Origin: Bacillota bacterium
GTDB lineage: Bacteria; Bacillota; Clostridia; Lachnospirales; Lachnospiraceae
Assembly (NCBI GenBank): GCA_023411555.1
Contig: JAEYOQ010000032.1
Span: 70,485-134,484, forward strand
Length of the DNA stretch: 64,000 nt
Reading direction: 5' to 3'
Shown: positions 18,405 through 27,738 of the stretch, piece after piece
How positions within the stretch are numbered: the first letter of the stretch is position 1
Layout: every line of letters starts with the position of its first letter
The notes under the pieces: generated by a model
Told to the model about the DNA's origin: nothing
What the model saw: only the letters and a program-made list of their open reading frames with translations
Database searches by the model: none
Program-made: the position numbers and the translations under genes

Positions 18405-20027
18405 TTATAAAAAAGATTGGATCAACTCTTTTAGCTGCTTAGCCTCTTCAAAGTCAGAATCAAGTAAGAGAGCCTTATCGACAGATTCCAAGGCATACTC
18501 AGGCTCCTGAAGGTTGTAATAGCAGACTGCAATCTCATAATATACGCAAGGATCCTCGCCATAGAATTCCAGAGAGGAATGATACAGCCGGATGGCTTCC
18601 CGATCATAACCAAAATAGCCATATAAAGAAGCTATGCAGGAGGACAGATCACCCTCTTCTCCGATGGGAAAATAATGCTCCCAGACCTGATCCAGAATGG
18701 TGATCAGCTCATCCTTCGGAAAATCCTCTTCCTCAGGGATTCGTTCAAGCAGCGTATTGTAGAACTCTAGGAAGGTTCTGGCATCCCAAAGGGTGTATCT
18801 TAAAAAGGTCAACAGTTCCTTGGTAGTAAGAGACTTGTTGTGGGGTACCACAGCCTTCTTAATTGTGTAGAAGTCATCCGGTCCGATGCCTTCGATTATC
18901 TCTTGATAGGCCATTGCGGTCTCAATAAAGCCATGGGAGCGTTCACTCAGTAGGAATAAGGACATTGTAACATTTTCGTGGTCATAGGGACTGTGAATTG
19001 CCCTTCCGCCCAGACTATTAAAATATAGTTCCAATGCATGGAAATTGACTGTCAAAGATATGGAACCATGCTTTGATAAAAAGGGGTGATAGTTCCCTTC
19101 CATGGAAGCAATATCCCGGTAGCCTTTATCCGTCGATAAGAGGAGGATATCATCATTAAAAAGCTTTCGTAGGCGATTGATACACTGCATAGCAATAATC
19201 GGCATGGAAAAGGCGGTATCCTCCAAGCAATTCTTATAATGGAGAAGAATATCGTTGATATTGGCTTCTTGATAGTAATCATTGTCCGGTACCGGATTAT
19301 CTGTGTAATCATAGTCTATGCCTGCCAGTATAGACGGATCCTTAGAATCAGGCTGTTCTCCCTTTGAAGTAATCGTAACTAAGCCCTCATAAAGCTTACC
19401 TTGATTTACATAGAAGGTGTCCTGAGGAAGACTGTCAAAGGTATAATTCGCGAATAGAATGAGAGGATTAGCCTGCTTGCCTGAGCATAGAGCCTCACCG
19501 CTGTAGGCTAAATGAAGCTCTTCGTCCCTGGTCATATCAAAGGTGGCACAGTCCAGAACACCGCTTTCGAAGTAAGGTGTTAAGTAACTATGACTCAGCC
19601 AATATTCTACGTTCCGTGTGGCTAGATCTGTAATGATATACTTGAACTTCAGCCCCTTCAGAGAGGAATGTTCAAGTAGCTGAAGAAATCTCTTAAGAAA
19701 GGTATAGGTAAACCTTCCGACCCCTGCGGCAAGCTCTAAGATGTATATAGTAGTGTCCTGATCAAAGTCTTTACAAGAAGCAATATCCCTGCAATATCCA
19801 AAGACTGTCTTTGCATACAGGTTTGCTATATAGGGATTCGTTGTGATATACTGGGGCACAATCCCTTTAATCCAGGCTTCCGGACCCTGATTGGCGTAGA
19901 AGTCAGCCTGCAGCTTCCACACCATGGACTGCGATAAGGGCTTGTCCGCTTCAAGTACTTCGGAGAGTTCTGCTCCTTTTGATTTTTCTGTCTTATTTAT
20001 CTTGTAATTCTTTACTGTCTTAACCAC
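18405..20027 (-). CDS. Class I SAM-dependent methyltransferase with C-terminal TPR repeats
   Basis: 540 residues. YILELAAGVGRFTYTFLKRF is the SAM-binding glycine motif, followed by FKYIITDLATRNVEYW. Residues from about 455 on form TPR-like helices (YGYFGYDREAIRLYHSSLEF, then CYYNLQEPEYALESVDKALL), usually a protein-interaction platform. GTG start with AGGAGG seven bases upstream. The acceptor of the methyl group is not evident; the fused TPR domain suggests a protein substrate. Confidence 0.72.
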   Translation of the reverse strand: MVKTVKNYKINKTEKSKGAELSEVLEADKPLSQSMVWKLQADFYANQGPEAWIKGIVPQYITTNPYIANLYAKTVFGYCRDIASCKDFDQDTTIYILELAAGVGRFTYTFLKRFLQLLEHSSLKGLKFKYIITDLATRNVEYWLSHSYLTPYFESGVLDCATFDMTRDEELHLAYSGEALCSGKQANPLILFANYTFDSLPQDTFYVNQGKLYEGLVTITSKGEQPDSKDPSILAGIDYDYTDNPVPDNDYYQEANINDILLHYKNCLEDTAFSMPIIAMQCINRLRKLFNDDILLLSTDKGYRDIASMEGNYHPFLSKHGSISLTVNFHALELYFNSLGGRAIHSPYDHENVTMSLFLLSERSHGFIETAMAYQEIIEGIGPDDFYTIKKAVVPHNKSLTTKELLTFLRYTLWDARTFLEFYNTLLERIPEEEDFPKDELITILDQVWEHYFPIGEEGDLSSCIASLYGYFGYDREAIRLYHSSLEFYGEDPCVYYEIAVCYYNLQEPEYALESVDKALLLDSDFEEAKQLKELIQSFL

Positions 20028-20157
20028 AATAAATCCTCCTATAATGGCTTATCTTAAGGGCTTGAGAAAAACGGTCTATCTAGCCCGGTAGAAGCATTAT
20101 ACAGCAGATACAGGCAAAAAACCACCTATAATTATTGTAATAAAGACGCAAGCTTTT

Positions 20158-21438
20158 CTAGTTTAGATCAACCTTTCGTATCTCAAAGCGAGCATTCACC
20201 ATCAAGAGTAGTTCAGTAGGAGATTGCATAATATTCCAGATACCGATTCCTTCAAGATTATATTCTGCAACGATATCTAAGAGTGCGGATACACTTCTGG
20301 TATCACGAAACCATATGATAAACTCCGTATCATTAAAAAAAGTAAAGTAAGGGGCCTCTGAAGCAGCATCACGAAGGACCACACGCCCAAGCTCTTCTGC
20401 TAGGCCAAGAGCAGAATTATGAGTGATAACATTGGCGACGGTACGACTAGGAACAAAAGGGAGTTCCCAGATGTAACCGATTGTAATCACTCCGATATTC
20501 GTCTTCTCGGCGGGGATCTGAGTTATGGAATAATCCAGAAAGGCTCTTACCTGTGCCAAAGGCAGCGCTGGCTGGGGTGTTTGGGCATTGCCCCATTCAT
20601 AGGATAAAAGCATAGTGCTGTCAGTTAACTGCCCGAGGATGGCATATTCGGGTCCCTGATACAGTGTATTAGGTGCTGTCAGGAAGGTATTCGGGGTTAG
20701 GGTAATCATTACATAATATCCTTCTTCTTTAACCCGACTGGATAGATTAGCTACAAAGTCAACGTACAGCTGTCTGTCTTCCAGCAGAACATTCTGGATA
20801 TCGATATTAACTCCGTAATATCCCTTTGCCCTCATAATAGTAAGGACATTATCAATTAAAAGCTCCTGTTTAGCAGTGCTTATAAATACACTATGACCTA
20901 CTCCCGCATCAGATCCTGAGCTATCTGCAAAGGTGGATATTAGCATGATAGGAGCAACACCGTAGGCCTTAGCCGTATCGATTGCCTCTTGATCATCAAT
21001 ATTAATAATAGTTCCCTCGCTCGTTATCCTATAATAGAAGATGGAAAGATAGGTAAGGTAAGGCAAGGAGCTTTGGAGAACAGCCGGGTCAATAAAGGGT
21101 AAGGCATATCCGTTGACCGACAGTGGCATAGTTTTCTCATCAGTATAGCTTATAATAAGCTCCTCTCCAGGATAGATATATATTCTGCCCGATAACTGGG
21201 GATTGTTACGCAGTAGGTCCGTCGCAGTGACACCATAGGAGGCAGCTATGCCCTCTAAGCTGTCTCCTTCCCGAACGATATGGGTCTCCCTTGGGAAAAG
21301 AACCAAAAGGCTTTGTCCGGCAACCAGTCGGTTGGGATCTGGGGTTAAATTATCAAGTAATAGCCTTTCTGCTGAAACGCCATATAACTCTGCGATAGAA
21401 TAAATTGTCTCACCCGGCTGTACGGTATGAATTAACAT
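20158..21438 (-). CDS. YaaH/SleL-like spore protein: two LysM domains plus GH18
   Basis: 426 residues, essentially the length of B. subtilis YaaH. Two LysM repeats (HTVQPGETIYSIAELYGVS and HIVREGDSLEGIAASYGVT) are followed by a GH18 domain (about 105-420). SleL/YaaH proteins are spore-coat N-acetylglucosaminidases active on cortex fragments at germination. The first GH18 motif reads GVNIDIQNV rather than DGIDIDWE-like, as in this branch. The start is ATG 21438 (MLIHTVQPGE) with AGGTG upstream; a 44-residue longer frame would begin inside the neighbouring kinase gene. Confidence 0.85.
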   Translation of the reverse strand: MLIHTVQPGETIYSIAELYGVSAERLLLDNLTPDPNRLVAGQSLLVLFPRETHIVREGDSLEGIAASYGVTATDLLRNNPQLSGRIYIYPGEELIISYTDEKTMPLSVNGYALPFIDPAVLQSSLPYLTYLSIFYYRITSEGTIINIDDQEAIDTAKAYGVAPIMLISTFADSSGSDAGVGHSVFISTAKQELLIDNVLTIMRAKGYYGVNIDIQNVLLEDRQLYVDFVANLSSRVKEEGYYVMITLTPNTFLTAPNTLYQGPEYAILGQLTDSTMLLSYEWGNAQTPQPALPLAQVRAFLDYSITQIPAEKTNIGVITIGYIWELPFVPSRTVANVITHNSALGLAEELGRVVLRDAASEAPYFTFFNDTEFIIWFRDTRSVSALLDIVAEYNLEGIGIWNIMQSPTELLLMVNARFEIRKVDLN

Positions 21439-21539
21439 GGAGCACCTCGGGAAGGATTCTTCAGTATCCATTATATGATAGGTGATAAAAATAGTGCTTG
21501 GGGACAAACGGGAGTATCCTAGTAGTATTAGGTGACATC

Positions 21540-22727
21540 TCAGTGATAATAAAAGCGGACGATAAAACAAGCACCGCCCTCTGGAAGATTCTTTGCGCTG
21601 ATAACACCGTTTTGCATCTCTATGATGGCTTTGGCAAGGGATAGGCCAATACCGGTTCCATCCGGTGAGGAATGTTCTCCCCTGTAGAACCGTTCAAAAA
21701 GATGTGGAATATCCTTGTCTGAAAAGCCCTTTCCATTATCTTCGATTTGAAGCTGCACATAGAGAGGATTCCTTGAATACTCCATTCGAATGATCCCCTT
21801 ATAAGGCACGTAATCGATACAATTCTTAATGAGATTAGAAAAGGCCTCCATGCTCCAATCCATATCACCTTCGTAGCATACGTCCGGATGATTTGGCAGA
21901 ATAACCTGTATTTCTTTTTCGTTGATGGCATCCTCCAGAGTATCTAGGGCTAACTGAAGCACGGTATAGATGTCTACCTGCCTTTTCTCTGGTATCAATG
22001 CACCGGCATTAATTCTGGATAAAGTAAGCAGGGCCTTTACCAACTGCTCCAAATGGACGGTCTGCCTTCGGATACGCTCGATGTATTTATGATTCTCAGG
22101 GCTGTCTAATAACTGGGTCATTAGGGAAATTGATGATATTGGTGTTTTGATCTGATGAGAAATGTCGGCCAGGTTATCTGCCAGTTTTTTATGTTCCTTT
22201 ACAGCGAACTGTTCCGTCAACTTAAGCTTGGTAACTGTCTTATAGATTTCGTCCTCCAGAAGGGCAAAGTCATCCTCTTTGCGTGGCAGGATAGAGGCAT
22301 CACCGCTAAAATTGATTTTTTCAAGGTAGGAGGTTAATTCATTGATTCGTTTGCGATTGATCCGTCTTAGGTATAAGTAAAGAATGAGAAGTAAAATAAG
22401 AAATAGGGAGAGTGTAATCGTTACAGTAAATACTGTCTTACCCCTATGAATAGCAGCAAAGGTATTCGGAGTAAATCCATAGGTGTTAAGAATGGAGTCA
22501 TCAACTGTATAGCCTTGCTCCTGTAGCAGGACATTCTCTTTAATTAAACTCCCGATATCCTGCTCCAAATCAGGATATCGGGTTATGATAAGGGCTGTAA
22601 GCCCGGCAAGAAATTGATACAGGCTTGAGGAGTAGCTATCAAGCTGGATGAGACCAATCACAATATTGCTGATTAAAGTGCTCATAATAAATATAGCTAA
22701 AAAAATCACTAGATGTTTTTTTTTCAT
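21540..22727 (-). CDS. Sensor histidine kinase
   Basis: 395 residues. Membrane helices at about 6-26 and 97-118 flank a short extracellular region. The HisKA domain carries LADISHQIKTPISSISLMTQ; the HATPase part has NLIKNCIDYVP, DNGKGFSDKD and GTGIGLSLAKA. The start overlaps the stop of the upstream response-regulator gene by four bases (ATGA), so they are translated together. The stimulus is unknown; no transporter gene is attached. Confidence 0.9.
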   Translation of the reverse strand: MKKKHLVIFLAIFIMSTLISNIVIGLIQLDSYSSSLYQFLAGLTALIITRYPDLEQDIGSLIKENVLLQEQGYTVDDSILNTYGFTPNTFAAIHRGKTVFTVTITLSLFLILLLILYLYLRRINRKRINELTSYLEKINFSGDASILPRKEDDFALLEDEIYKTVTKLKLTEQFAVKEHKKLADNLADISHQIKTPISSISLMTQLLDSPENHKYIERIRRQTVHLEQLVKALLTLSRINAGALIPEKRQVDIYTVLQLALDTLEDAINEKEIQVILPNHPDVCYEGDMDWSMEAFSNLIKNCIDYVPYKGIIRMEYSRNPLYVQLQIEDNGKGFSDKDIPHLFERFYRGEHSSPDGTGIGLSLAKAIIEMQNGVISAKNLPEGGACFIVRFYYH

Positions 22728-23395
22728 AGCTCATCCTCTAGACGGTAACCTATACTGCGAATGGTTTTAAAGCAGGGGGGATTGTTCAGCTTTGCTCTCA
22801 GACGCTTCATGGTAACTGTGAGAGTATTATCATTTACAAAATTACCGTTAGCGTCCCAGATTTTCTCTAATAACCGGGTCCGGGGCAAGGTATGGTTCTT
22901 ATTTTCCATTAACAGGAGCAGCAATTGGTATTCCATTGCACTCACCATAATTTCCTCCTGATGATAGAAGACTTGAATTCTGTCCTTGTCAAGGGTAATT
23001 GGACCACAGGATAATCGACCTTCTGTGTTGCCCACCCTCCTCAACAGGGCACTGATTCTGGAGTTCAGAATCGCAAGCTCAAAAGGCTTTGTGATGTAAT
23101 CATCTGCTCCCAGGTCAAACCCTTTTACGATGTCTGTGGTGTCCCCCTTTACCGTTAAGAACAGAATCGGAAGATCTCTCCACCGTTCACGAAGCCATGT
23201 ACAGATCTGACCGCCATTGCCATCAGGGAGATTCCAATCCAGAATTAATAGAGAGGGTGGTTGCTTTTCCATAAGCTTCTTTGCCTCAGCAACGGTTCGT
23301 GCGGCTTCAACCTGGAAGCCTTTATTTTGCAGATATTCTGTCACAGCAAAGATGATACTATCATCATCTTCGACTAGATAAATTATTTGCTTCAT
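22724..23395 (-). CDS. OmpR-family response regulator
   Basis: 223 residues. Receiver domain with VEDDDSI, phospho-acceptor Asp in LLILDWNLPDG, Thr in FLTVKG and Lys in YITKPFE; the C-terminal winged helix ends in TIRSIGYRLEDEL. The start is the second of two closely spaced ATGs, with GAGG eight bases upstream. It regulates together with the overlapping downstream kinase. Confidence 0.9.
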   Translation of the reverse strand: MKQIIYLVEDDDSIIFAVTEYLQNKGFQVEAARTVAEAKKLMEKQPPSLLILDWNLPDGNGGQICTWLRERWRDLPILFLTVKGDTTDIVKGFDLGADDYITKPFELAILNSRISALLRRVGNTEGRLSCGPITLDKDRIQVFYHQEEIMVSAMEYQLLLLLMENKNHTLPRTRLLEKIWDANGNFVNDNTLTVTMKRLRAKLNNPPCFKTIRSIGYRLEDEL

Positions 23396-23491
23396 CGTCA
23401 TTTCCTCAACCCTAAATTTATAGTGGTATAATTATAAACCCATATAATGGATGATGGCAAGCGATACCAGATTAAACAATATGGTGGTAAC

Positions 23492-24322
23492 TTATATTTG
23501 CTTCTTCTGATAGCGACTTTGATAGGTGGTTGGGGTTATACCATATTTTTTCGAGAAAACCTTGGAAAAGTAGTTTTGGTCTGAAAATCCGCATTTCTCA
23601 GAAATATAATGAATGGAATAATCAGTTTGCTCTAGTAATGGAAGAGCATGCTTTAACCGTGTATCTTGTAGGTATTGATTGACGGACATGTTGTAGGTGC
23701 TCTTAAAGGTATTCATGATTGTTGTTTTACTATAGAAAAATCGGTTGCTTAATGTTTCTAAGGTGATTTTTGTGGCATAATTCTGATTGATATACTTTTT
23801 TATCTCATGAGCCAGATTGGAATCGGTGAGATTAAGTCGATTACTTAAACTGATGTATTCCGCACAGATCTTCATAATGGAGACGCAGGATAGAATCTGT
23901 TCCTTCGAAGTAGTGGGAATGCGATCAATCACGTCCTTAAGATACTCCTTATCATCTAAGTATTTACTAGCTTTCTCAAATACAAAGGCTTTGCTGTCTT
24001 CTTTCGTATCCAGGGTTTGGCCCATCATTAAATACCCGGAAAGTACTCCAAAATGATAGAGAGGAGCAACGGCTTCATACAGCCCGAATTTGCATCGATA
24101 GATATAAATATCCTGCTTGTCTTGTACGATTTTAAAGGCTTCCGCATCATTTTGAACACAGCTAGCCCGGACCTCCTCATTTTGCTGTAACAGGGAACAG
24201 AAGCTTGATAAATTCTGAGGATAGGCGGCAATCTCATGCATCCTTGTATCATAGATGGATAGACGAAAGCCTGAGATATTATGCATCTCTTTTAGCACGG
24301 TTATAAGCTCAATCTTCTGCAA
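23492..24322 (-). CDS. PocR-domain AraC-family transcription regulator
   Basis: 276 residues. The N-terminal part (to about 165) is a PocR ligand-binding domain, with Cys residues in SCVQND and YRCKFG; the C-terminal AraC domain ends in CGFSDQNYFSKVFSKKYGITP. PocR domains bind small metabolites. The likely start is a TTG (24322) with GGAGG six bases upstream; a further-upstream TTG lacks a ribosome site. It is divergent from the sugar-activation operon at 24526 and shares a promoter region with it, so it probably regulates that operon and itself. Confidence 0.82.
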   Translation of the reverse strand: MQKIELITVLKEMHNISGFRLSIYDTRMHEIAAYPQNLSSFCSLLQQNEEVRASCVQNDAEAFKIVQDKQDIYIYRCKFGLYEAVAPLYHFGVLSGYLMMGQTLDTKEDSKAFVFEKASKYLDDKEYLKDVIDRIPTTSKEQILSCVSIMKICAEYISLSNRLNLTDSNLAHEIKKYINQNYATKITLETLSNRFFYSKTTIMNTFKSTYNMSVNQYLQDTRLKHALPLLEQTDYSIHYISEKCGFSDQNYFSKVFSKKYGITPTTYQSRYQKKQI

Positions 24323-24374
24323 GGGTTTCCTCCATTTTTTTAGCAATTTATTTAATACTTTTATATTTTACTAA

Positions 24375-24422
24375 AGTCTATCTTATTTTACAGAGACATG
24401 TCAAGCAATTATTCTTTATAAT
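24375..24422. promoter_or_regulatory. Overlapping divergent promoters for the PocR-AraC gene and the NahK operon
   Basis: Minus strand: TTGACA (24404-24399), 18 bases, TAGACT (24380-24375). Plus strand: GAGACA (24393-24398), 18 bases, TATAAT (24417-24422). The two -35 boxes are adjacent and are covered by the palindrome GACATGTC (24396-24403), a candidate operator shared by both directions. Confidence 0.45.
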
Positions 24423-24525
24423 GGATAGGGTATAAGACATTATTAACGGATAGCATAGGGGTATACCTGGAGCGCGCAAGTACGCTGGGTGTACTAGTAC
24501 AGTTTGCTTAAAATATGAGGAGGTA

Positions 24526-25452
24526 ATGAATTTGAAGGAACCGGTATTAGTAATTATGGCAGCAGGTATGGGAAGTCGGTACGGTGGCTTAAAGCAGATT
24601 GATCCCATTGATGAGGAGGGAAATTTGATTATCGACTTTTCCATCTATGATGCAATCAAAGCGGGCTTCAAAAAAATCGTATTTGTTATAAAGGAAGAGA
24701 TTGAGAAGGATTTTAAGGAAAGAATCGGAGATCGAATTGCAAAGCAGGTTGAAGTGGAGTATGTATATCAGAGACTAGACCAGCTTCCCCAGGGCTTTTG
24801 TGTTCCGCCCAGTCGGGTGAAGCCTTGGGGTACGGGTCATGCAGTATTAAGCTGTATTGATACGATCAGCGGACCCTTTGCTGTGATTAATGCAGATGAT
24901 TATTATGGAGCCGGTGCATTTCAGAGTATCTTTGATTATCTGGTACATACCCAGGATGACGAGCTATACCGCTATGCAATGGTCGGCTATCTTCTTGAGA
25001 ATACCTTGACAGACCATGGACATGTGGCAAGAGGGGTCTGTAAAATATCAGACCGGGCTGATTTAAGTGAGATAACGGAAAGAACAAGGATAGAAAAGAC
25101 TGAAACAGGTGCCAGGTTCACAGAGGATGAGGGTGAGTCATGGGTAGACATACCTAAGGAAAGTATTGTCTCTATGAATCTATGGGGATTTCATAACAGC
25201 ATCCTTAAGGAACTTCAGAATAGGTTTCAGGTATTTTTAGAAGGCGAGGTACCTGAGAACCCCTTGAAGGCGGAGTATTTTCTTCCTACCGTAGTCGGAC
25301 AATTAATTAAGGAGAATAAAGCGTCGGTCAAGGTGCTAAAATCAGAGGATAGATGGTATGGAGTTACCTATAAAGAGGATAAAGAAGTGGTTATTAAGGC
25401 AATTGCTAATATGAAGGCTCAGGGCTTATATCCGGAGAAGCTATGGGCATAA
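24526..25452 (+). CDS. Sugar-1-phosphate nucleotidyltransferase
   Basis: 308 residues. The N-terminal nucleotide-binding loop reads VIMAAGMGSRYGGLKQ, a variant of the GxGxRxxPLT... signature, and INADDYYG holds the metal-binding Asp. This is an NTP_transferase-family enzyme joining a sugar 1-phosphate to a nucleotide. Next to an N-acetylhexosamine 1-kinase and GalE it probably makes UDP-GlcNAc or UDP-GalNAc (inference). ATG 24526 is very close to AGGAGG; TTG 24532 has better spacing (8 bases) and gives MKEPVLVIMA, so it is a real alternative. Confidence 0.82.
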   Translation: MNLKEPVLVIMAAGMGSRYGGLKQIDPIDEEGNLIIDFSIYDAIKAGFKKIVFVIKEEIEKDFKERIGDRIAKQVEVEYVYQRLDQLPQGFCVPPSRVKPWGTGHAVLSCIDTISGPFAVINADDYYGAGAFQSIFDYLVHTQDDELYRYAMVGYLLENTLTDHGHVARGVCKISDRADLSEITERTRIEKTETGARFTEDEGESWVDIPKESIVSMNLWGFHNSILKELQNRFQVFLEGEVPENPLKAEYFLPTVVGQLIKENKASVKVLKSEDRWYGVTYKEDKEVVIKAIANMKAQGLYPEKLWA

Positions 25453-25476
25453 ACAGGCAAAGGGAGGGTTCTATAC

Positions 25477-26595
25477 ATGACGAGAAAAGAGTATTGTGCA
25501 AGAATTAATGAGGCAATCGAAAATCTGGCTTTTAATGGGACTTATGTAGATCATGTTGCCTATGGAAGCGGTCATATTAACGATACCTATCTGATTCGCT
25601 TCAAAGAAGAGGATGGCACTATCACAAGATATATCCTACAAAGAATGAATCATGAGACCTTTAAAAAGCCGGAACAGCTTATGGAGAATATATCCTGTGT
25701 TACTAAGTTCTTAAGGCATAAGATTGAAGAAAATCATGGAGATGTTAACCGTGAGACCTTGAATATTATACCGACGAAAGAAGGACAGAGCTTCTATAAG
25801 GACAGCATAGGCTCCTACTGGAGAGGGTATCTGTTTATTGAGAATGCAGATTGCTTTGATATGGTGGAAAACCCTAAGGATTTTTATCAAAGTGCGGTAG
25901 CCTTCGGTAATTTCCAGCGTCTGCTGGCGGATTATCCTGCTCACACCCTGTATGAGACAATACCCGATTTTCATAATACACCGGTACGATTGCAAAACTT
26001 TAAAAAGGCTGTTGAAGCAGATCGTCTGGGGCGTGTAAAGGAAGTGGGTGACGAGATTCGATTTGTCCTGGAACGTGAAGAATTTACTCATGTACTTATG
26101 AAGCTATATGAGGAAGGGAAGCTTCCCCTTAAGGTTACCCACAATGATACCAAGCTAAATAATGTTATGATCGATCGTGAGACAAAAAAGGGCCTGTGTG
26201 TCATTGATTTGGATACGGTAATGCCGGGCTTCTCTGTCAATGATTTTGGAGATTCCATTCGTTTTGGGGCTAGTACCGGAGCGGAGGATGAAGAGAATTT
26301 ATCAAAGGTCAACTTTGACCTGGAGCTTTATAAGGTATTTACTAAGGGCTTCCTGGAGGGCTGCCAAGGGAGCCTGACAGATACCGAATTAGCCATGCTT
26401 CCGACTGGGGCGAAGATGATGACACTGGAATGCGGTATGAGGTTCTTAACAGATTACCTGGAAGGGGATACTTATTTTAGAATTCACCGAGAGAAGCACA
26501 ATCTGGATAGATGCAGAACCCAGTTTAAACTGGTTGCAGACATGGAAAAGAACTGGGATGCAATGAAGGCTGTAATTGAATCTTACGCTAAATAA
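25477..26595 (+). CDS. nahK: N-acetylhexosamine 1-kinase
   Basis: 372 residues. An aminoglycoside-phosphotransferase-fold kinase close in pattern to Bifidobacterium NahK/LnpB: VTHNDTKLNN with the catalytic Asp, VIDLDTVMPG with the metal Asp, and NDFGDSIRFGAST. It phosphorylates GlcNAc or GalNAc at the anomeric carbon using ATP. AGGGAGGG precedes the ATG and the gene lies 24 bases after the nucleotidyltransferase. In bifidobacteria the same step follows galacto-N-biose phosphorolysis; the phosphorylase is not in this window. Confidence 0.9.
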   Translation: MTRKEYCARINEAIENLAFNGTYVDHVAYGSGHINDTYLIRFKEEDGTITRYILQRMNHETFKKPEQLMENISCVTKFLRHKIEENHGDVNRETLNIIPTKEGQSFYKDSIGSYWRGYLFIENADCFDMVENPKDFYQSAVAFGNFQRLLADYPAHTLYETIPDFHNTPVRLQNFKKAVEADRLGRVKEVGDEIRFVLEREEFTHVLMKLYEEGKLPLKVTHNDTKLNNVMIDRETKKGLCVIDLDTVMPGFSVNDFGDSIRFGASTGAEDEENLSKVNFDLELYKVFTKGFLEGCQGSLTDTELAMLPTGAKMMTLECGMRFLTDYLEGDTYFRIHREKHNLDRCRTQFKLVADMEKNWDAMKAVIESYAK

Positions 26596-26608
26596 TAAGG
26601 AGGTTATT

Positions 26609-27652
26609 ATGTCAATATTGGTTACCGGCGGGGCCGGATATATCGGAAGTCATACCTGTGTAGAGCTACTGAATAGGGACTATGAAGTAGTGGTGGTTGA
26701 CAATCTATCAAATTCCTCTAGGCTGTCTCTGGATAGAGTAGAAAGAATAACGGGGAAAAAGCTTACCTTTTATGAAGCAGATTTGTTAGATAGAGCGGCA
26801 ATGGAGGAGATATTTAATAAGGAGAAGGACATTGATGCTGTAATTCACTTTGCCGGGTTGAAGGCGGTAGGAGAATCGGTACAAAAACCTCTGGAGTATT
26901 ATCATAATAATATTACCGGGACTCTAATTCTATGTGAAGTAATGCGTAAGCATGGTGTTAAGAATCTGATCTTCAGCTCCTCCGCTACGGTATATGGAAA
27001 GCCTGAGAGTCTTCCAATTAAGGAGGATTTCCCACTGTCAACTACAAATCCCTATGGAGCGACGAAGCTGATGATCGAGGGTATCCTAAAGGATCTGCAG
27101 TATTCTGACCCGGAATGGAACATCATAGTACTTCGCTACTTTAATCCCATCGGAGCCCATGAGAGTGGTATGATCGGTGAGGATCCCAAGGGGATACCAA
27201 ATAATCTGGTGCCATATATTACCCAGGTGGCGGTTGGAAAACTAGAATGTCTGAATATATTTGGTGATGACTATGATACGGTGGACGGGACCGGAGTTAG
27301 GGACTACATCCATGTTGTAGATCTGGCACTAGGGCATGTACAAGCAGTGCAGAAGCTAAAGGAAAGGAAGGGGCTTCTATTCTATAACCTGGGTACCGGA
27401 AATGGTTACAGTGTATTACAGATGGTCAAGGGCTTCGAGAAGGTTATCGGCAAGAAGATTAACTATGCAATCAAACCAAGACGTCCCGGAGACATAGCAG
27501 CTTGTTATGCCGATGCATCAAAAGCAAGGAATGAGCTTGGCTGGGAGGCTACTAGGGGTTTGGACGTGATGTGTCAGGATGCCTGGAGATGGCAGAAGAA
27601 CAATCCGGAGGGCTATTCCGTGACTGTAAGGGGAACCAAGCAAAACAGCTGA
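26609..27652 (+). CDS. galE: UDP-glucose 4-epimerase
   Basis: 347 residues. The NAD-binding Rossmann motif is TGGAGYIGSH, the catalytic Ser lies in FSSSATVYG, and the Tyr/Lys pair in NPYGATKLMIE. It interconverts UDP-Glc/UDP-Gal and often UDP-GlcNAc/UDP-GalNAc. ATG 26609 has AAGGAGG upstream; an in-frame ATG at 26576 would overlap the nahK gene. It is the third gene of the sugar-activation operon. Confidence 0.95.
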   Translation: MSILVTGGAGYIGSHTCVELLNRDYEVVVVDNLSNSSRLSLDRVERITGKKLTFYEADLLDRAAMEEIFNKEKDIDAVIHFAGLKAVGESVQKPLEYYHNNITGTLILCEVMRKHGVKNLIFSSSATVYGKPESLPIKEDFPLSTTNPYGATKLMIEGILKDLQYSDPEWNIIVLRYFNPIGAHESGMIGEDPKGIPNNLVPYITQVAVGKLECLNIFGDDYDTVDGTGVRDYIHVVDLALGHVQAVQKLKERKGLLFYNLGTGNGYSVLQMVKGFEKVIGKKINYAIKPRRPGDIAACYADASKARNELGWEATRGLDVMCQDAWRWQKNNPEGYSVTVRGTKQNS

Positions 27653-27738
27653 AACCCTATTGTTAAAATAGTGATATATGGAAGAGACAGGATAAGTGTT
27701 AGAATAAGGTCGCTTGGCTAATCGAATGGAGTTAACAT

